DNA from: Rossellomorea vietnamensis
GTDB taxonomy: Bacteria; Bacillota; Bacilli; Bacillales; Bacillaceae_B
Direction: 5' to 3'
Assembly: GCF_025398035.1 (NCBI RefSeq)
Contig: NZ_CP104558.1
Coordinates: 434,001 to 498,000 of the forward strand
Length of the DNA: 64,000 nt
How positions within the stretch are numbered: the first letter of the stretch is position 1; the number at the start of each line of letters is the position of its first letter. Below, piece by piece: positions 1 through 8,488 of the stretch. Position numbers and translations under genes: made by a program. The notes below the pieces were generated by a model, which was not told where the DNA came from, made no database searches, and was given only the letters and a program-made list of their open reading frames with translations.

Positions 1-174
1 GATTGTAAAGACGTCATCACGCAGCTTTCCGCAGCCAAAACAGCTCTTGACCGATCCGTAGGTTTGATTGTTAGCATGAATCTTGTTGAGTGTGTAAGGG
101 ACTCCCATGAATCCGGGGAAAGTACAGAAGCACTCGTGAAAGAAGCGGTGAATTTATTAGTGAAAAGTCGATAA
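1..174 (+). CDS. cstR: CsoR/CstR-family sulfur-sensing repressor (3' part only)
   Basis: The window opens inside this gene; 57 codons and the stop are present. The all-helical CsoR (DUF156) fold is recognisable: a DCKDVITQLSA segment with the first conserved Cys, then NLVEC with the second. In copper-sensing CsoR the residue four before the second Cys is His; here it is Asn, the pattern of the persulfide sensor CstR. The copper site is therefore broken while the two reactive Cys remain. It lies directly upstream of persulfide-handling genes with CstR-like operators, so it is probably their repressor (inference). B. subtilis YrkD is the positional counterpart. Confidence 0.85.
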   Translation, partial: DCKDVITQLSAAKTALDRSVGLIVSMNLVECVRDSHESGESTEALVKEAVNLLVKSR

Positions 175-183
175 AGAAAAAGA

Positions 184-226
184 TTGACATCTTTTTTTAT
201 ATTATATATTATACCCTTATGGGTAT
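184..226 (+). promoter_or_regulatory. SigA promoter with CstR-type operator (locus 1)
   Basis: TTGACA at 184-189 and TATTAT at 207-212 (17-bp spacer), followed by the perfect inverted repeat ATACCCTTATGGGTAT at 211-226. The operator overlaps the end of the -10 and the start site, so bound repressor would block RNA polymerase. The same ATACCC-N4-GGTAT type of box recurs at two other promoters in this window. Confidence 0.82.
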
Positions 227-249
227 TAAAAAACGAGGAGGAAACACAC

Positions 250-477
250 ATGAACGCAGATAAAGTATTAGATGCAAAGGGACTTGCTTGTCCGATGCCA
301 ATCGTAAAAACCCGAAAGGCTATTAAAGAAATCGAATCCGGCCAAATCCTGGAGGTTCAAACAACAGATAAAGGTGCAAAAAGTGACCTTACAGCATGGG
401 CTAAATCGACTGGACATGAATTACTCGATTCGAATGAAGAAAATGATGTATTTACATTTTGGATAAAAAAAGGCTAA
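250..477 (+). CDS. TusA-family sulfurtransferase
   Basis: A 75-aa TusA (SirA-like) protein that carries persulfide sulfur on a single Cys. The signature LDAKGLACPMPIVKT is present, with Cys14 as the sulfur-accepting residue. I chose ATG 250 because GAGGAG at 235-240 sits 9 bases upstream; a longer TTG reading starts inside the -35 box and is rejected. It is first in an operon with a DsrE-like protein, a TusA-rhodanese fusion, a persulfide dioxygenase-like protein and a sulfite exporter. It resembles B. subtilis YrkI, although gene order differs. Confidence 0.92.
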   Translation: MNADKVLDAKGLACPMPIVKTRKAIKEIESGQILEVQTTDKGAKSDLTAWAKSTGHELLDSNEENDVFTFWIKKG

Positions 478-487
478 ATTTTTTTGA

Positions 488-510
488 GGGGGTATATACC
501 CCCTGTAGTA
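488..510 (+). promoter_or_regulatory. Internal CstR-like operator
   Basis: A GC-rich palindrome GGGGGTATATACCCCC lies at 488-503, just before the DsrE gene. Its right half continues as ATACCC-CCTG-TAGTA (496-510), a degenerate copy of the CstR box. There is no T-run after it, so it is not a good terminator. Inference: a secondary repressor site inside the operon. Confidence 0.5.
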
Positions 511-526
511 AATAGGAGGGGACACA

Positions 527-1006
527 ATGTCAGAGAGAAAAACAACCAATATCATTCTATTTAGTGGAGATTACGATAAAGCGATGGCAGCCTACATCAT
601 TGCAAACGGTGCTGCAGCATATGATCATGAAGTAACGATTTTTCATACGTTCTGGGGATTGAATGCATTGAGAAAAGAAGAAATGGTACCCGTTAAAAAA
701 GGATTCATGGAAAAAATGTTTGGTAAAATGATGCCTCGTGGAGCTGATAAAATGGGGTTATCAAATATGAATTTTATGGGCATGGGTCCAAAAATGATCA
801 AAGGTGTCATGAAAAAGCATAATGCCATGCCTCTGCCTGATTTGATCGACATGGCAAGAGAACAGGAAATTAAATTGGTTGCATGTACCATGACCATGGA
901 TCTACTGGGTCTACACAAAGACGAACTGTTGGAAGAAATTGAATACGCTGGAGTAGCAGCTTATTTAGCAGATGCTGAGGACGGAAATGTGAACTTGTTC
1001 ATCTAA
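527..1006 (+). CDS. yrkE: DsrE/DsrF/DrsH-like sulfur carrier protein
   Basis: A 159-aa protein of the DsrE-like superfamily, which passes persulfide sulfur between TusA and rhodanese partners. An N-terminal Rossmann-like segment (IILFSGDYDKAMAAYIIANG) and the conserved VACTMTMDLLGL block with Cys120 are visible. Residues about 53-100 form a Met/Lys-rich insertion typical of the YrkE-type subgroup. The ribosome site AGGAGGGG precedes the start. Its position between TusA and the TusA-rhodanese fusion supports a role in sulfane-sulfur relay. Confidence 0.88.
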   Translation: MSERKTTNIILFSGDYDKAMAAYIIANGAAAYDHEVTIFHTFWGLNALRKEEMVPVKKGFMEKMFGKMMPRGADKMGLSNMNFMGMGPKMIKGVMKKHNAMPLPDLIDMAREQEIKLVACTMTMDLLGLHKDELLEEIEYAGVAAYLADAEDGNVNLFI

Positions 1007-1025
1007 ATTTTTTTTGAAAACAAAT

Positions 1026-1041
1026 ATACCCTACGCGGTAA
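1026..1041 (+). promoter_or_regulatory. Degenerate CstR-like box before yrkF
   Basis: ATACCCTACGCGGTAA matches the operator pattern (ATACCC, four bases, then a partial GGGTAT). It lies 15 bp before the ATG and shares its position with the box before yrkE. The match is imperfect, so this is a weak call. Confidence 0.4.
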
Positions 1042-1055
1042 TTGGAGGTCTTTAT

Positions 1056-1628
1056 ATGAACACCATTGAATCAAACTTTGTATTAGACGCAAAGGGACTT
1101 GCTTGTCCCATGCCGATTGTAAAAACAAAAAAAGCGATGAATAACCTGGAAGCAGGGCATGTGATTGAAATTCAGGCTACCGATAAAGGATCAAAGGCGG
1201 ATCTTCAAGCATGGGCAAAGAGTTCCGGTCATGAGTATTTAGGCACCATCGAAGAAGGGGATGTCCTTAAGCATTTCGTCCGAAAATCAAGCGGTGAAGA
1301 GGCAGTTGAGCGTAAACACGAGGCTGTTACAGACAACGCCACACTGGCAGGGAAATTAAGCGATGAAAATGTGATCGTTCTGGATGTCCGTGAAAAAGCG
1401 GAATATGCCTTTAATCATATTCCAGGGGCTGTTTCGATACCCCTTGGGGAACTTGAAAACCGTGTCAATGAATTGAATAAAGACAAAGAAGTTTATGTTG
1501 TATGCCGTACAGGAAACAGAAGTGACATGGCAGCTCAACTATTAGATGAAAAAGGATTTGCGAATGTATTCAATGTGGTTCCGGGTATGAGCGATTGGTC
1601 TGGGGACTTGGAGTCGGATATTAAATAA
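1056..1628 (+). CDS. yrkF: TusA-rhodanese fusion sulfurtransferase
   Basis: A 190-aa two-domain protein: TusA-like domain at residues 1-75 (LDAKGLACPMPIVKT, Cys17) joined to a rhodanese domain at about 90-190 whose active loop is CRTGNR (Cys150). Such fusions let the persulfide move within one chain. ATG 1056 is chosen because GGAGG at 1044-1048 precedes it; a longer reading has no ribosome site. It is like B. subtilis YrkF. It lies between the DsrE-like protein and the persulfide dioxygenase-like protein, which would consume the sulfane sulfur. Confidence 0.9.
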   Translation: MNTIESNFVLDAKGLACPMPIVKTKKAMNNLEAGHVIEIQATDKGSKADLQAWAKSSGHEYLGTIEEGDVLKHFVRKSSGEEAVERKHEAVTDNATLAGKLSDENVIVLDVREKAEYAFNHIPGAVSIPLGELENRVNELNKDKEVYVVCRTGNRSDMAAQLLDEKGFANVFNVVPGMSDWSGDLESDIK

Positions 1629-1652
1629 TTCATTTTTCAGGAGGGTTAAATA

Positions 1653-2780
1653 ATGGCTGTAACACCAATGAAATCAAAAGAAGTAGCACAAAAAGTAATG
1701 AAAAAAGAAGAATTATTCATCTTAGATGTTCGTAACGTGGATGCATTTGAAGATTGGAAAATCGAAGGTGAAAACATTGAATATTTGAATATTCCCTATT
1801 TCGACCTTTTAGACGGCGTGGAAGAAATCCTGGATAAACTGCCTGTAGATAAAGATATTCTAGTGGTCTGTGCTAAAGAAGGCTCTTCCATCATGGTTGC
1901 AGAAATGCTTTCAGATGAGGGGAAGGACGTGTCCTATCTGGAGGGTGGCATGAAGGCTTGGAGTGAACATTTAGAGCCGGTTAAGGTAGGGGACCTATCG
2001 AACGGTGGAGAGCTTTATCAATTTGTGCGCCTGGGTAAAGGCTGTCTTTCCTATATGGTCGTATCAAATGGTGAAGCCGCGATTGTGGATGCCACACGTA
2101 TGGCCGATGTGTTCATCGATTTCGCTAAAGCAAAAAATGTAAAGATCACAAATGTATTCGATACACACTTACATGCGGATCATATTTCTGGTGGGCGTAC
2201 CATTGCAGAAAGAACCGGAGCAACGTATTGGTTACCATCCAAAGATGCTGAAGAGGTAACATTTGAATATGCGGCACTGGAAGATGGAAATAAAGTACAG
2301 ATCGGAAATACAACCATCGATATTAATGCTCTATACTCACCAGGGCATACAATTGGTTCTACCTCATTCGTGATTGATGAGAAATACCTATTATCAGGTG
2401 ACATTTTGTTTATTGATAGTATCGGACGCCCTGATCTTGCAGGAAAAGCAGAAGATTGGGTAGGGGACTTAAGAGAGAGTCTGTACAAACGATACAAAGA
2501 CCTTTCCATGGATCTGACCGTTTTACCCGCTCACTTCATGATTATTGAAGAATTAAATGATGACGGTTCTGTAGGTGAGAAACTTGGCACATTATATGCC
2601 AAGAATCATGGACTGAACATTGAGAGCGAAGATGAATTCAGAAGTCTTGTTTCTGAAAATCTGCCTCCACAACCGAATGCTTATCAGGAAATACGTGAAA
2701 CCAATATGGGAAAAGTGACGCCGGATGAAGAAAAACAGCGGGAGATGGAAATCGGACCAAATCGCTGTGCTGTTCGATAA
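1653..2780 (+). CDS. yrkH: Rhodanese-metallo-beta-lactamase fusion, persulfide dioxygenase-like
   Basis: A 375-aa protein. Residues 1-108 are a rhodanese with active loop CAKEGS (Cys73). Residues about 115-375 are a metallo-beta-lactamase fold with the metal motif THLHADH (172-178), a second-shell SPGHT block and [16 protein letters not shown]. This is the ETHE1/CstB class, which oxidises persulfide to sulfite. The domain order (rhodanese first) is that of B. subtilis YrkH. It ends in GPNRCAVR, a tail shared with the second copy at 8489-9616. Sulfite made here could leave through the TauE/SafE exporter that follows. Confidence 0.9.
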   Translation: MAVTPMKSKEVAQKVMKKEELFILDVRNVDAFEDWKIEGENIEYLNIPYFDLLDGVEEILDKLPVDKDILVVCAKEGSSIMVAEMLSDEGKDVSYLEGGMKAWSEHLEPVKVGDLSNGGELYQFVRLGKGCLSYMVVSNGEAAIVDATRMADVFIDFAKAKNVKITNVFDTHLHADHISGGRTIAERTGATYWLPSKDAEEVTFEYAALEDGNKVQIGNTTIDINALYSPGHTIGSTSFVIDEKYLLSGDILFIDSIGRPDLAGKAEDWVGDLRESLYKRYKDLSMDLTVLPAHFMIIEELNDDGSVGEKLGTLYAKNHGLNIESEDEFRSLVSENLPPQPNAYQEIRETNMGKVTPDEEKQREMEIGPNRCAVR

Positions 2781-2858
2781 TATACGATGATGATATAAAT
2801 ATTTTCAATGGGAACTTGCATGAGCGGTTCCCATTTTATTAGAAGAGGAGGGCTCACA

Positions 2859-3635
2859 ATGGATTTGGCATTTATTTTAACTATATTTCTAATCGGCTTC
2901 GTCGGTTCTTATATATCAGGAATGGTTGGGATCGGAGGAAGTATCATTAAATATCCAATGCTCTTATATATTCCGCCTTTGTTGGGAGTAGCTACATTTT
3001 CCGCTCATGAAGTTTCCGGCATCAGTGCCGTTCAAGTATTCTTTGCAACGCTTGGCGGAGTGTGGGCATACCGAAAAGGGGGCTACCTGAATAAATCACT
3101 CATTACGTATATGGGGGTAAGTATATTAATCGGTAGTTTCATTGGTGGGTATGGCTCGAAATTCATGAGTGAAGCGGGAATTAACATCGTGTATGGAATT
3201 CTTGCTCTTATTGCAGCCATCATGATGTTCATTCCTAAAAAAGGGATAGATGATGTGAAGCTGGAAGATGTTTCTTTTAATAAATGGCTCGCTGCCATAC
3301 TAGCCCTCATCGTGGGAGTGGGTGCAGGTATTGTAGGTGCAGCAGGTGCCTTTCTATTAGTTCCCATCATGCTTGTTGTGCTGAAAATACCGACGAGAAT
3401 GACGATTGCTTCCTCTCTTGCCATTACGTTGATTTCTTCCATCGGGTCGACTGTTGGAAAAATCACCACCGGGCAAGTGGATTACCTGCCAGCCATGATC
3501 ATGGTAGTGGCAAGTCTGATTGCCTCTCCACTTGGAGCGATGGCAGGGAAGAAAATGAACACCAAGATTCTTCAAATGATATTAGCATTATTGATATTAG
3601 GAACGGCTATTAAGATCTGGATTGATATCCTATAG
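2859..3635 (+). CDS. yrkJ: TauE/SafE-family sulfite/anion exporter
   Basis: A 258-aa integral membrane protein with about eight hydrophobic segments and the two TauE/SafE repeats, each with a small-residue motif: [15 protein letters not shown] near the N-terminus and [18 protein letters not shown] in the middle. ATG 2859 is used because GAGGAGGG precedes it. It is last in the operon, after the persulfide dioxygenase-like gene, so it probably exports the sulfite formed (family knowledge plus context). It is the counterpart of B. subtilis YrkJ. Confidence 0.88.
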   Translation: MDLAFILTIFLIGFVGSYISGMVGIGGSIIKYPMLLYIPPLLGVATFSAHEVSGISAVQVFFATLGGVWAYRKGGYLNKSLITYMGVSILIGSFIGGYGSKFMSEAGINIVYGILALIAAIMMFIPKKGIDDVKLEDVSFNKWLAAILALIVGVGAGIVGAAGAFLLVPIMLVVLKIPTRMTIASSLAITLISSIGSTVGKITTGQVDYLPAMIMVVASLIASPLGAMAGKKMNTKILQMILALLILGTAIKIWIDIL

Positions 3636-3641
3636 AATGCT

Positions 3642-3712
3642 GCTTAGCACTGTATACCGTGACTCTTCTTACAGAAGAAGAATCGTGGTACATGGAGCTA
3701 AGCTTTTTTTTG
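3642..3712 (+). terminator. Long-stem intrinsic terminator after yrkJ
   Basis: GCTTAGC (3642-3648) pairs with GCTAAGC (3697-3703), with further pairing inside (TCTTCTT against AAGAAGA), followed by eight T residues. It closes the first sulfur operon. Confidence 0.85.
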
Positions 3713-3877
3713 TGGTAATGTATCAATGGGGCTTGTAACTTTCTGAAGGTTTCTTTCGTCTAATGAATAGATAGAAATAAGACTCTGGATGGATGAACAT
3801 ATTCATGAGTACCGGTACAATGTATGAACGGATGTGTTCTAAGATTTTATTCATCATGAAAAAAAGGGAGAATACAC

Positions 3878-4798
3878 ATGAAAAAGCTTATTGGTATCAT
3901 CTTACTATGTTCATTAATGGTTAGCGGACTTCAACCGGCATCAGCTGCGGATAATGATAAAGCAAGCATTAATGAAAAATTCGGACTGCCCATCGTTGTA
4001 TATGGAGAAACACTCTCCAGCCAGCAAAAAAAAGAGGTTCAAAAACAATTGGGTATGGATGAGGGAACTGAAGTGGAGGAGTTTACGGCCACTGGTGAGG
4101 ATCTAGTGAAATATATTGACGGAGAAAACAGGAACGCCCGCATGTTCTCTTCAGCCATGATCACCCGTAAGGAAAAAGGTGAAGGATTAAAGGTAAATAT
4201 TGTGACACCGGAGAATATTACCGAGGTTACGAATTCCATGTATTCAAATGCACTATTAACAGCTGGAGTCGAAAATGCAGTAGTGGATGTTGCCTCCCCG
4301 GTTAAGGTGAGCGGTCATTCCGCTTTAGTAGGTATTTATAAAGCGTATGATGTGAGTGGAGAGAAGCTTGATACGGTTCGGATGGAAGTGGCCAATGAAG
4401 AATTATCCGTTGCTACTGAACTCGCGAAGGAGTCAGGTATTGATAAGGAAGAAGTCAGTAAACTGTTAACCGAGATCAAAAAGGAAATTGCTGAACAAGA
4501 TCCTGCGACGAAAGAGGAAGTCGAGAAGATCGTCGAAGACAAGCTCCAATCTTTGAATATAGAACTAAGTCCAGAGGATCGTCAGTTGTTGATCGATCTA
4601 TTTGAAAAGATGAGATCCCTTGATATAAATTTTGATAATGTTCAACAGCAGCTGGATGACTTAACGAAGGATATTCAAACGACCATTAAGGATATTGTGA
4701 ACGATGAAGGTTTCGGACAGAAAGTGTCAGATTTCTTTACCGGGTTATTAGAGGCAATTGGGAATTTCTTTAAATCAATCAAAAATTTATTTGGATAA
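3878..4798 (+). CDS. ypuA: Exported DUF1002 protein, YpuA-like
   Basis: A 306-aa protein with a clear signal peptide (MKK, hydrophobic core, ASA at about 22-24). The segment NEKFGLPIVVYGETLSSQQKKEVQKQLG is typical of DUF1002. The C-terminal half is acidic and probably helical (about 180-300). It has its own ribosome site (AAAGGGAG) and a terminator, so it appears monocistronic. B. subtilis ypuA also lies near ppiB; here ppiB is about 8 kb away. Function unknown; possibly cell-envelope related. Confidence 0.85.
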   Translation: MKKLIGIILLCSLMVSGLQPASAADNDKASINEKFGLPIVVYGETLSSQQKKEVQKQLGMDEGTEVEEFTATGEDLVKYIDGENRNARMFSSAMITRKEKGEGLKVNIVTPENITEVTNSMYSNALLTAGVENAVVDVASPVKVSGHSALVGIYKAYDVSGEKLDTVRMEVANEELSVATELAKESGIDKEEVSKLLTEIKKEIAEQDPATKEEVEKIVEDKLQSLNIELSPEDRQLLIDLFEKMRSLDINFDNVQQQLDDLTKDIQTTIKDIVNDEGFGQKVSDFFTGLLEAIGNFFKSIKNLFG

Positions 4799-4807
4799 TG
4801 CTAAGAT

Positions 4808-4837
4808 AAAAGACTGAGTCATCCGACTCAGTCTTTT
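4808..4837. terminator. Bidirectional terminator between ypuA and histidine kinase
   Basis: AAAAGACTGAGT and ACTCAGTCTTTT form a perfect inverted repeat with a short loop. A-run and T-run on the two sides let it serve the two convergent genes. Confidence 0.88.
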
Positions 4838-6239
4838 ATAATTCCAGCAAAGGAAACGTTAGATATACCGTCGTTCCTTTGCCTTCTTCACTTTCGATGG
4901 AGAAGGAACCTTTATGCTTATGCATGATTTCCTTGGCAATGGATAAACCAAGTCCATACCCACCGGTGTTCCTTTGCCTTGACAGATCAGATCTGTAGAA
5001 TCGTTCACCTATTTGGGATAATGAGTCTCCCGGAATGCCAATCCCATGATCCTTAATCTTCACAACCGCTTTACCATCTTTCTCATACGAGTGGATGGAG
5101 ATAGAGGTCCGTTCCGGGGAATATTTCAGGGCATTGTCCAAAATATTGTAAAAAACCTGCATCACCCGGTTTGGATCTCCATTAATGATCGATTCCTCAT
5201 TTAAAGTATGTTTAATATCTATATGCTTCAATTCTGCTTGCGGACGGATCAGTGTTAAAGAGTCCATAATGAATTGGGACAGCACCATCGGTTCAATATC
5301 CAATGAAAATGCAGCATCTTCCAATTTATTCAATTCAAGGAGTTCCGTAATCAATTTCTGCATCCGCACCGACTCTTTCTGAATCAGGTGTAAGCTTTTT
5401 TCTATTTCCTCCGGATTTGTTTGTACCCGGTCGGTCAACGCTTTTGCATACCCTCCGATGTACGTGAGGGGAGTCCTTAGTTCATGGGCGACATTTGAAA
5501 GGAATTGCCTCTTACGATCCTCCTGGTGCTGCAAAGAGTCAACCATACTGTTGAATGTGAGTGCCAGTTCAGCCATTTCATCTTTAGTGGTGACCTCCAG
5601 ACGCTCCGTAAAGTTTCCGTTGGCCACCTGATTAGAGAACCTTTGCATTTCCCTGACAGGTTTGAACAAGGAGTCCAATGAAGACTGAATGATCAAAAAA
5701 AGCACAAAATAAAACATGACCCCTGCCAATATTAAAATGGGGATGCCTTTGCTGAACACTTCCGTCATTTCAGCAAGAGGGATATAAATGAACAAATATC
5801 CCATTAACTTATCCTCATTCATAAGTGGAAAAACGGCTCCTATCACTTTCCGATTGAATTCGTCAACATATCCTTCTTTCATGACATGATTGCCCTTCGC
5901 CAATTCTTTTCGATCCATACGGTTGATGAGGGGCTTTTGATCAATTAGAAAAGGGAAGCTCTTCCCTAATTCATCAAGGTTTTCCACAACCGATACTTCA
6001 TAGGGAGAGATGACGTTATACCAGAGGATCTTGTCCTTGATATTCCCGCTTACATCCCCATAATGATAGTGGGCAGCGGTCCTCTGCCCCTGATAAAGGA
6101 GTGAATCCTTCACGGTCCCTATATAAAGGTCTTTGTAGAGATAGTGAATAAAAAGAAACGAAAAGACAATCGTTAAAAATAAACTGCTTAACAACAGGAT
6201 AGAGACTTTTTTATTGAGGGTCAGGTTTACGTTTTTCAA
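4836..6239 (-). CDS. Membrane sensor histidine kinase (HAMP, HisKA, HATPase_c)
   Basis: A 467-aa sensor kinase. TM1 is about 12-32, an extracytoplasmic domain about 33-165, TM2 about 166-186, HAMP about 188-240. The phosphoacceptor His252 lies in FLSNVAHELRTPL, followed by ATP-binding motifs NILDNALKYS, DHGIGIP and GGYGLGLSIAKEI. Its start overlaps the stop of the response-regulator gene by 4 bases, so the two are co-translated partners. The signal is unknown and no target gene is adjacent except the convergent ypuA. Confidence 0.93.
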   Translation of the reverse strand: MKNVNLTLNKKVSILLLSSLFLTIVFSFLFIHYLYKDLYIGTVKDSLLYQGQRTAAHYHYGDVSGNIKDKILWYNVISPYEVSVVENLDELGKSFPFLIDQKPLINRMDRKELAKGNHVMKEGYVDEFNRKVIGAVFPLMNEDKLMGYLFIYIPLAEMTEVFSKGIPILILAGVMFYFVLFLIIQSSLDSLFKPVREMQRFSNQVANGNFTERLEVTTKDEMAELALTFNSMVDSLQHQEDRKRQFLSNVAHELRTPLTYIGGYAKALTDRVQTNPEEIEKSLHLIQKESVRMQKLITELLELNKLEDAAFSLDIEPMVLSQFIMDSLTLIRPQAELKHIDIKHTLNEESIINGDPNRVMQVFYNILDNALKYSPERTSISIHSYEKDGKAVVKIKDHGIGIPGDSLSQIGERFYRSDLSRQRNTGGYGLGLSIAKEIMHKHKGSFSIESEEGKGTTVYLTFPLLEL

Positions 6240-6925
6240 AGAGATCCCTCATATTTATAACCAAGTCCCCATACCGTCTCGATCAACGGCCCGTAATTTT
6301 TTAATTTCAGCCGCAAAGTTTTTATATGGGTATCAACCGTTCGATCACTTCCTTCGTAATCTCTTCCCCATACTTGATCTAGAAGTTGATCCCTTTTATA
6401 TACCCGTCCCTGATTCCGTGCGAGAAATAAGAAAAGTTCATATTCCTTTAAAGTCAAACGGGGAGTATGATCACCGACGGACACGGTCCTGGATGCCAAA
6501 TTAAATGTAACAGGCCCAAACCTTTCGACCATGGAACGTGTCTGTACACCATATGATCTTCTTAGAATGGTTTCAATGCGCGCCACAAGCTCATCAGCGT
6601 TGAAGGGTTTAACCATATAATCATCACTACCAAGTTTAAGACCCTTTACCTTGTCCAGGTCATCCCCCTTGGCAGATAGGAAGATAAAGGGGATTTGACT
6701 ATTCTCCCTTACTTCTTCCAGCAATCGGAAACCATCCATGAACGGCATCATTATATCCACGATCATCAGATCGACATGTGTTTTATTCAATTGATCAAGA
6801 GCAGCCAAACCGTTTTCGGCTTCAATACAGAAATAATTCTCCCTGTTTAAATACAGTGAGATCAGCTGTCTCATTTCCGGTTCATCATCTACAATCAGTA
6901 CATTCCATTTTTTCATCATCTTCAC
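6236..6925 (-). CDS. OmpR-family response regulator
   Basis: A 229-aa regulator. The receiver domain (about 6-120) has the acidic pair DD at 13-14, phospho-acceptor Asp57 in LMIVDIMMP and Lys in DDYMVKPF. A winged-helix DNA-binding domain (about 130-227) ends with RTVDTHIKTLRLKL and VWGLGYKYE. It is the first gene of a two-gene operon with the kinase at 4836-6239. Confidence 0.93.
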   Translation of the reverse strand: MKMMKKWNVLIVDDEPEMRQLISLYLNRENYFCIEAENGLAALDQLNKTHVDLMIVDIMMPFMDGFRLLEEVRENSQIPFIFLSAKGDDLDKVKGLKLGSDDYMVKPFNADELVARIETILRRSYGVQTRSMVERFGPVTFNLASRTVSVGDHTPRLTLKEYELFLFLARNQGRVYKRDQLLDQVWGRDYEGSDRTVDTHIKTLRLKLKNYGPLIETVWGLGYKYEGSL

Positions 6926-7152
6926 ACCCAGCCTTATGACGTAGAAATTGCATCACATTATATTATAGATAAAAATAGTGAATTATTTGTGAGATTCCAG
7001 TCTTTTTTGATTTGTATTTCTTCCAACATTTTAACATGGAAAACTGAGAGGTTGAACTTTTGCCGCTTTGTCCTATACTTTTCCAAAAACAAGGGCATTT
7101 GCCCTTCCCCTTTTTCCGTTTCATAATAGGCTAATAAAGAGGAGTGACGAAC

Positions 7153-7524
7153 ATGTATGAGAGGAGTACCATATACAGAAAGAATTTAATGGCCTTTTTT
7201 AACTCAGGCTCTTTCCCTAACCTTGGGAACGGAGGGGATTATCTCAGCGGGGCACAGGGATATGGTCCTGTGGGGGCTCAAAACACACCCTATTTTCAAG
7301 GACCTTATGCCACACCGCAAGTTTACGGTCCACAGGGTTATCCGCCGCAAGGATACCCGCAGGCGGGCTTTGGTCCTGTCCCCTATGGTCCGGCGGGTGG
7401 TTATGGGTATGGTATAAACCCCATCGGAGCAGGATTGATTGGACTGGGCTTAGGGTTTCTCGGGGGACAGCTAGTGAACACCCCGTTTAAAGGTCCCCAT
7501 AAACGCTACTATTATTATTGGTAA
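7153..7524 (+). CDS. Gly/Pro/Tyr-rich low-complexity protein
   Basis: A 123-aa protein with short repeats such as GYGPVG, YGPQGYPPQGYPQ and PYGPAGGYGYG, then a hydrophobic Gly-rich stretch GAGLIGLGLGFLGGQ (about 92-106) and a tail HKRYYYYW. ATG 7153 follows GAGGAG at the usual distance; a GTG 9 bases earlier overlaps that ribosome site. Composition resembles spore-coat or surface proteins of Bacillus, but no family is recognised. It is monocistronic, between a small upstream hairpin (7091-7106) and a terminator. Confidence 0.7.
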   Translation: MYERSTIYRKNLMAFFNSGSFPNLGNGGDYLSGAQGYGPVGAQNTPYFQGPYATPQVYGPQGYPPQGYPQAGFGPVPYGPAGGYGYGINPIGAGLIGLGLGFLGGQLVNTPFKGPHKRYYYYW

Positions 7525-7531
7525 AGTGATT

Positions 7532-7563
7532 AAACCGACTCATCTTATTGAGCCGGTTTTTTT
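7532..7563 (+). terminator. Intrinsic terminator
   Basis: AAACCGACTCA and TGAGCCGGTTT pair (one mismatch) around CTTAT, followed by a T-run. Confidence 0.85.
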
Positions 7564-7597
7564 ATGTTTCCGTTCATTTTTACAATAGATATCTTCT

Positions 7598-7626
7598 TTG
7601 ACATAATACCTGTATGGGTATATTCT
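7598..7626 (+). promoter_or_regulatory. SigA promoter with CstR-type operator (locus 2)
   Basis: TTGACA at 7598-7603 and TATTCT at 7621-7626 with a 17-bp spacer. The spacer holds ATACCTGTATGGGTAT (7606-7621), an inverted repeat like that at 211-226. Placement between -35 and -10 would give tight repression. It drives a rhodanese operon. Confidence 0.8.
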
Positions 7627-7679
7627 AGATGTAGAAAGCAAGTGGACATTGTCCATGCTTATCAAGAAATGAGGTGCTT

Positions 7680-8045
7680 ATGTTGGAATTTTTCGGATTA
7701 ATTATGTTAGTCATACTTATCTATGTGTATGTATTGATCAAGAAACCAGGTAAGAATATCAAGCAACTATCTACAAGTGAATTGAAAACGACTTTAGGAG
7801 ATAAGAACAGGCAATTCATCGATGTACGTTCACCAGGGGAATACAATCACGGGCATATTAAACAATTTAAAAATATGCCGTTACAATCGTTACATCAAAC
7901 CGCTGACACTCTAAACAAAGACAAAGAAATCATTGTCATTTGTCAAAGTGGTATGAGAAGTGCAAATGCATGCAAAATTCTTAAAAAGAAAGGATTCACC
8001 TCTGTAACGAACGTTAAGGGAGGAATGAATTCCTGGTCCCATTAA
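7680..8045 (+). CDS. Membrane-anchored rhodanese
   Basis: A 121-aa protein with an N-terminal membrane segment (about 3-22) and a single rhodanese domain whose active loop is CQSGMRS. ATG 7680 follows GAGG closely; a GTG six bases earlier overlaps that site. It is similar in design to B. subtilis YqhL. It is first gene after the CstR-type operator, so it probably handles sulfane sulfur at the membrane. It is followed 39 bp later by a soluble rhodanese. Confidence 0.87.
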   Translation: MLEFFGLIMLVILIYVYVLIKKPGKNIKQLSTSELKTTLGDKNRQFIDVRSPGEYNHGHIKQFKNMPLQSLHQTADTLNKDKEIIVICQSGMRSANACKILKKKGFTSVTNVKGGMNSWSH

Positions 8046-8084
8046 GTGTAATGAAAACCATTATGGAGAGAGAGGAATTTTAAT

Positions 8085-8381
8085 ATGAAAACGATCCTGA
8101 GCAATGAAGTAAACCGGAGATTATCTGCGGGGGAACAAGTTAATATCATTGATGTACGGGAGCCGGCTGAAGTGCTGAATGGGAAAATCCCTACGAGCAC
8201 CAATATTCCTTTAGGGTTGCTCGAATTTCGTATGAATGAATTGGATAAGAAAAAAGAATACATCATAGTCTGTCAATCAGGGGGCAGAAGCAGCCGTGCC
8301 GTGAAGTTTCTTGCTTATCACGGATATGAGGTCACCAACTTGGAAGGCGGTATGCTAGCATGGGAAGGGAAAGTTGAGTAA
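8085..8381 (+). CDS. Soluble single-domain rhodanese
   Basis: A 98-aa rhodanese: IIDVREPAE, IPLGLLEFRM and the active loop CQSGGRSSR. It is close in sequence to the rhodanese at 24739-25038, which also lies behind a CstR-type operator. GAGAGAGGA precedes the ATG. Role: transfer of sulfane sulfur, probably feeding the dioxygenase-like protein encoded next. Confidence 0.9.
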   Translation: MKTILSNEVNRRLSAGEQVNIIDVREPAEVLNGKIPTSTNIPLGLLEFRMNELDKKKEYIIVCQSGGRSSRAVKFLAYHGYEVTNLEGGMLAWEGKVE

Positions 8382-8405
8382 GCCTCTTCCTCGATTCCTT
8401 ATCAA

Positions 8406-8421
8406 ATACCCCTACAGGTTT
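8406..8421 (+). promoter_or_regulatory. Degenerate CstR-like box before second yrkH
   Basis: ATACCCCTACAGGTTT has one good ATACCC half and a weak second half, 68 bp before the next ATG. It may be a second repressor site inside the operon, as at 1026-1041. Confidence 0.4.
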
Positions 8422-8488
8422 AAAAGTTGAACTTTAGGATAATGTAAATACGAAGAGAAAATAATAAATCTAAGGGAGGAAATAGGTT

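Noticed and set aside
184..249. TTG-started N-terminal extension of the first TusA protein
   Set aside because: It begins inside the -35 box and runs through the operator; ATG 250 has a proper ribosome site and gives the family length.
488..503. Palindrome as intrinsic terminator between tusA and yrkE
   Set aside because: No T-run follows and ATACCC halves match the CstR box; an operator is the better reading.
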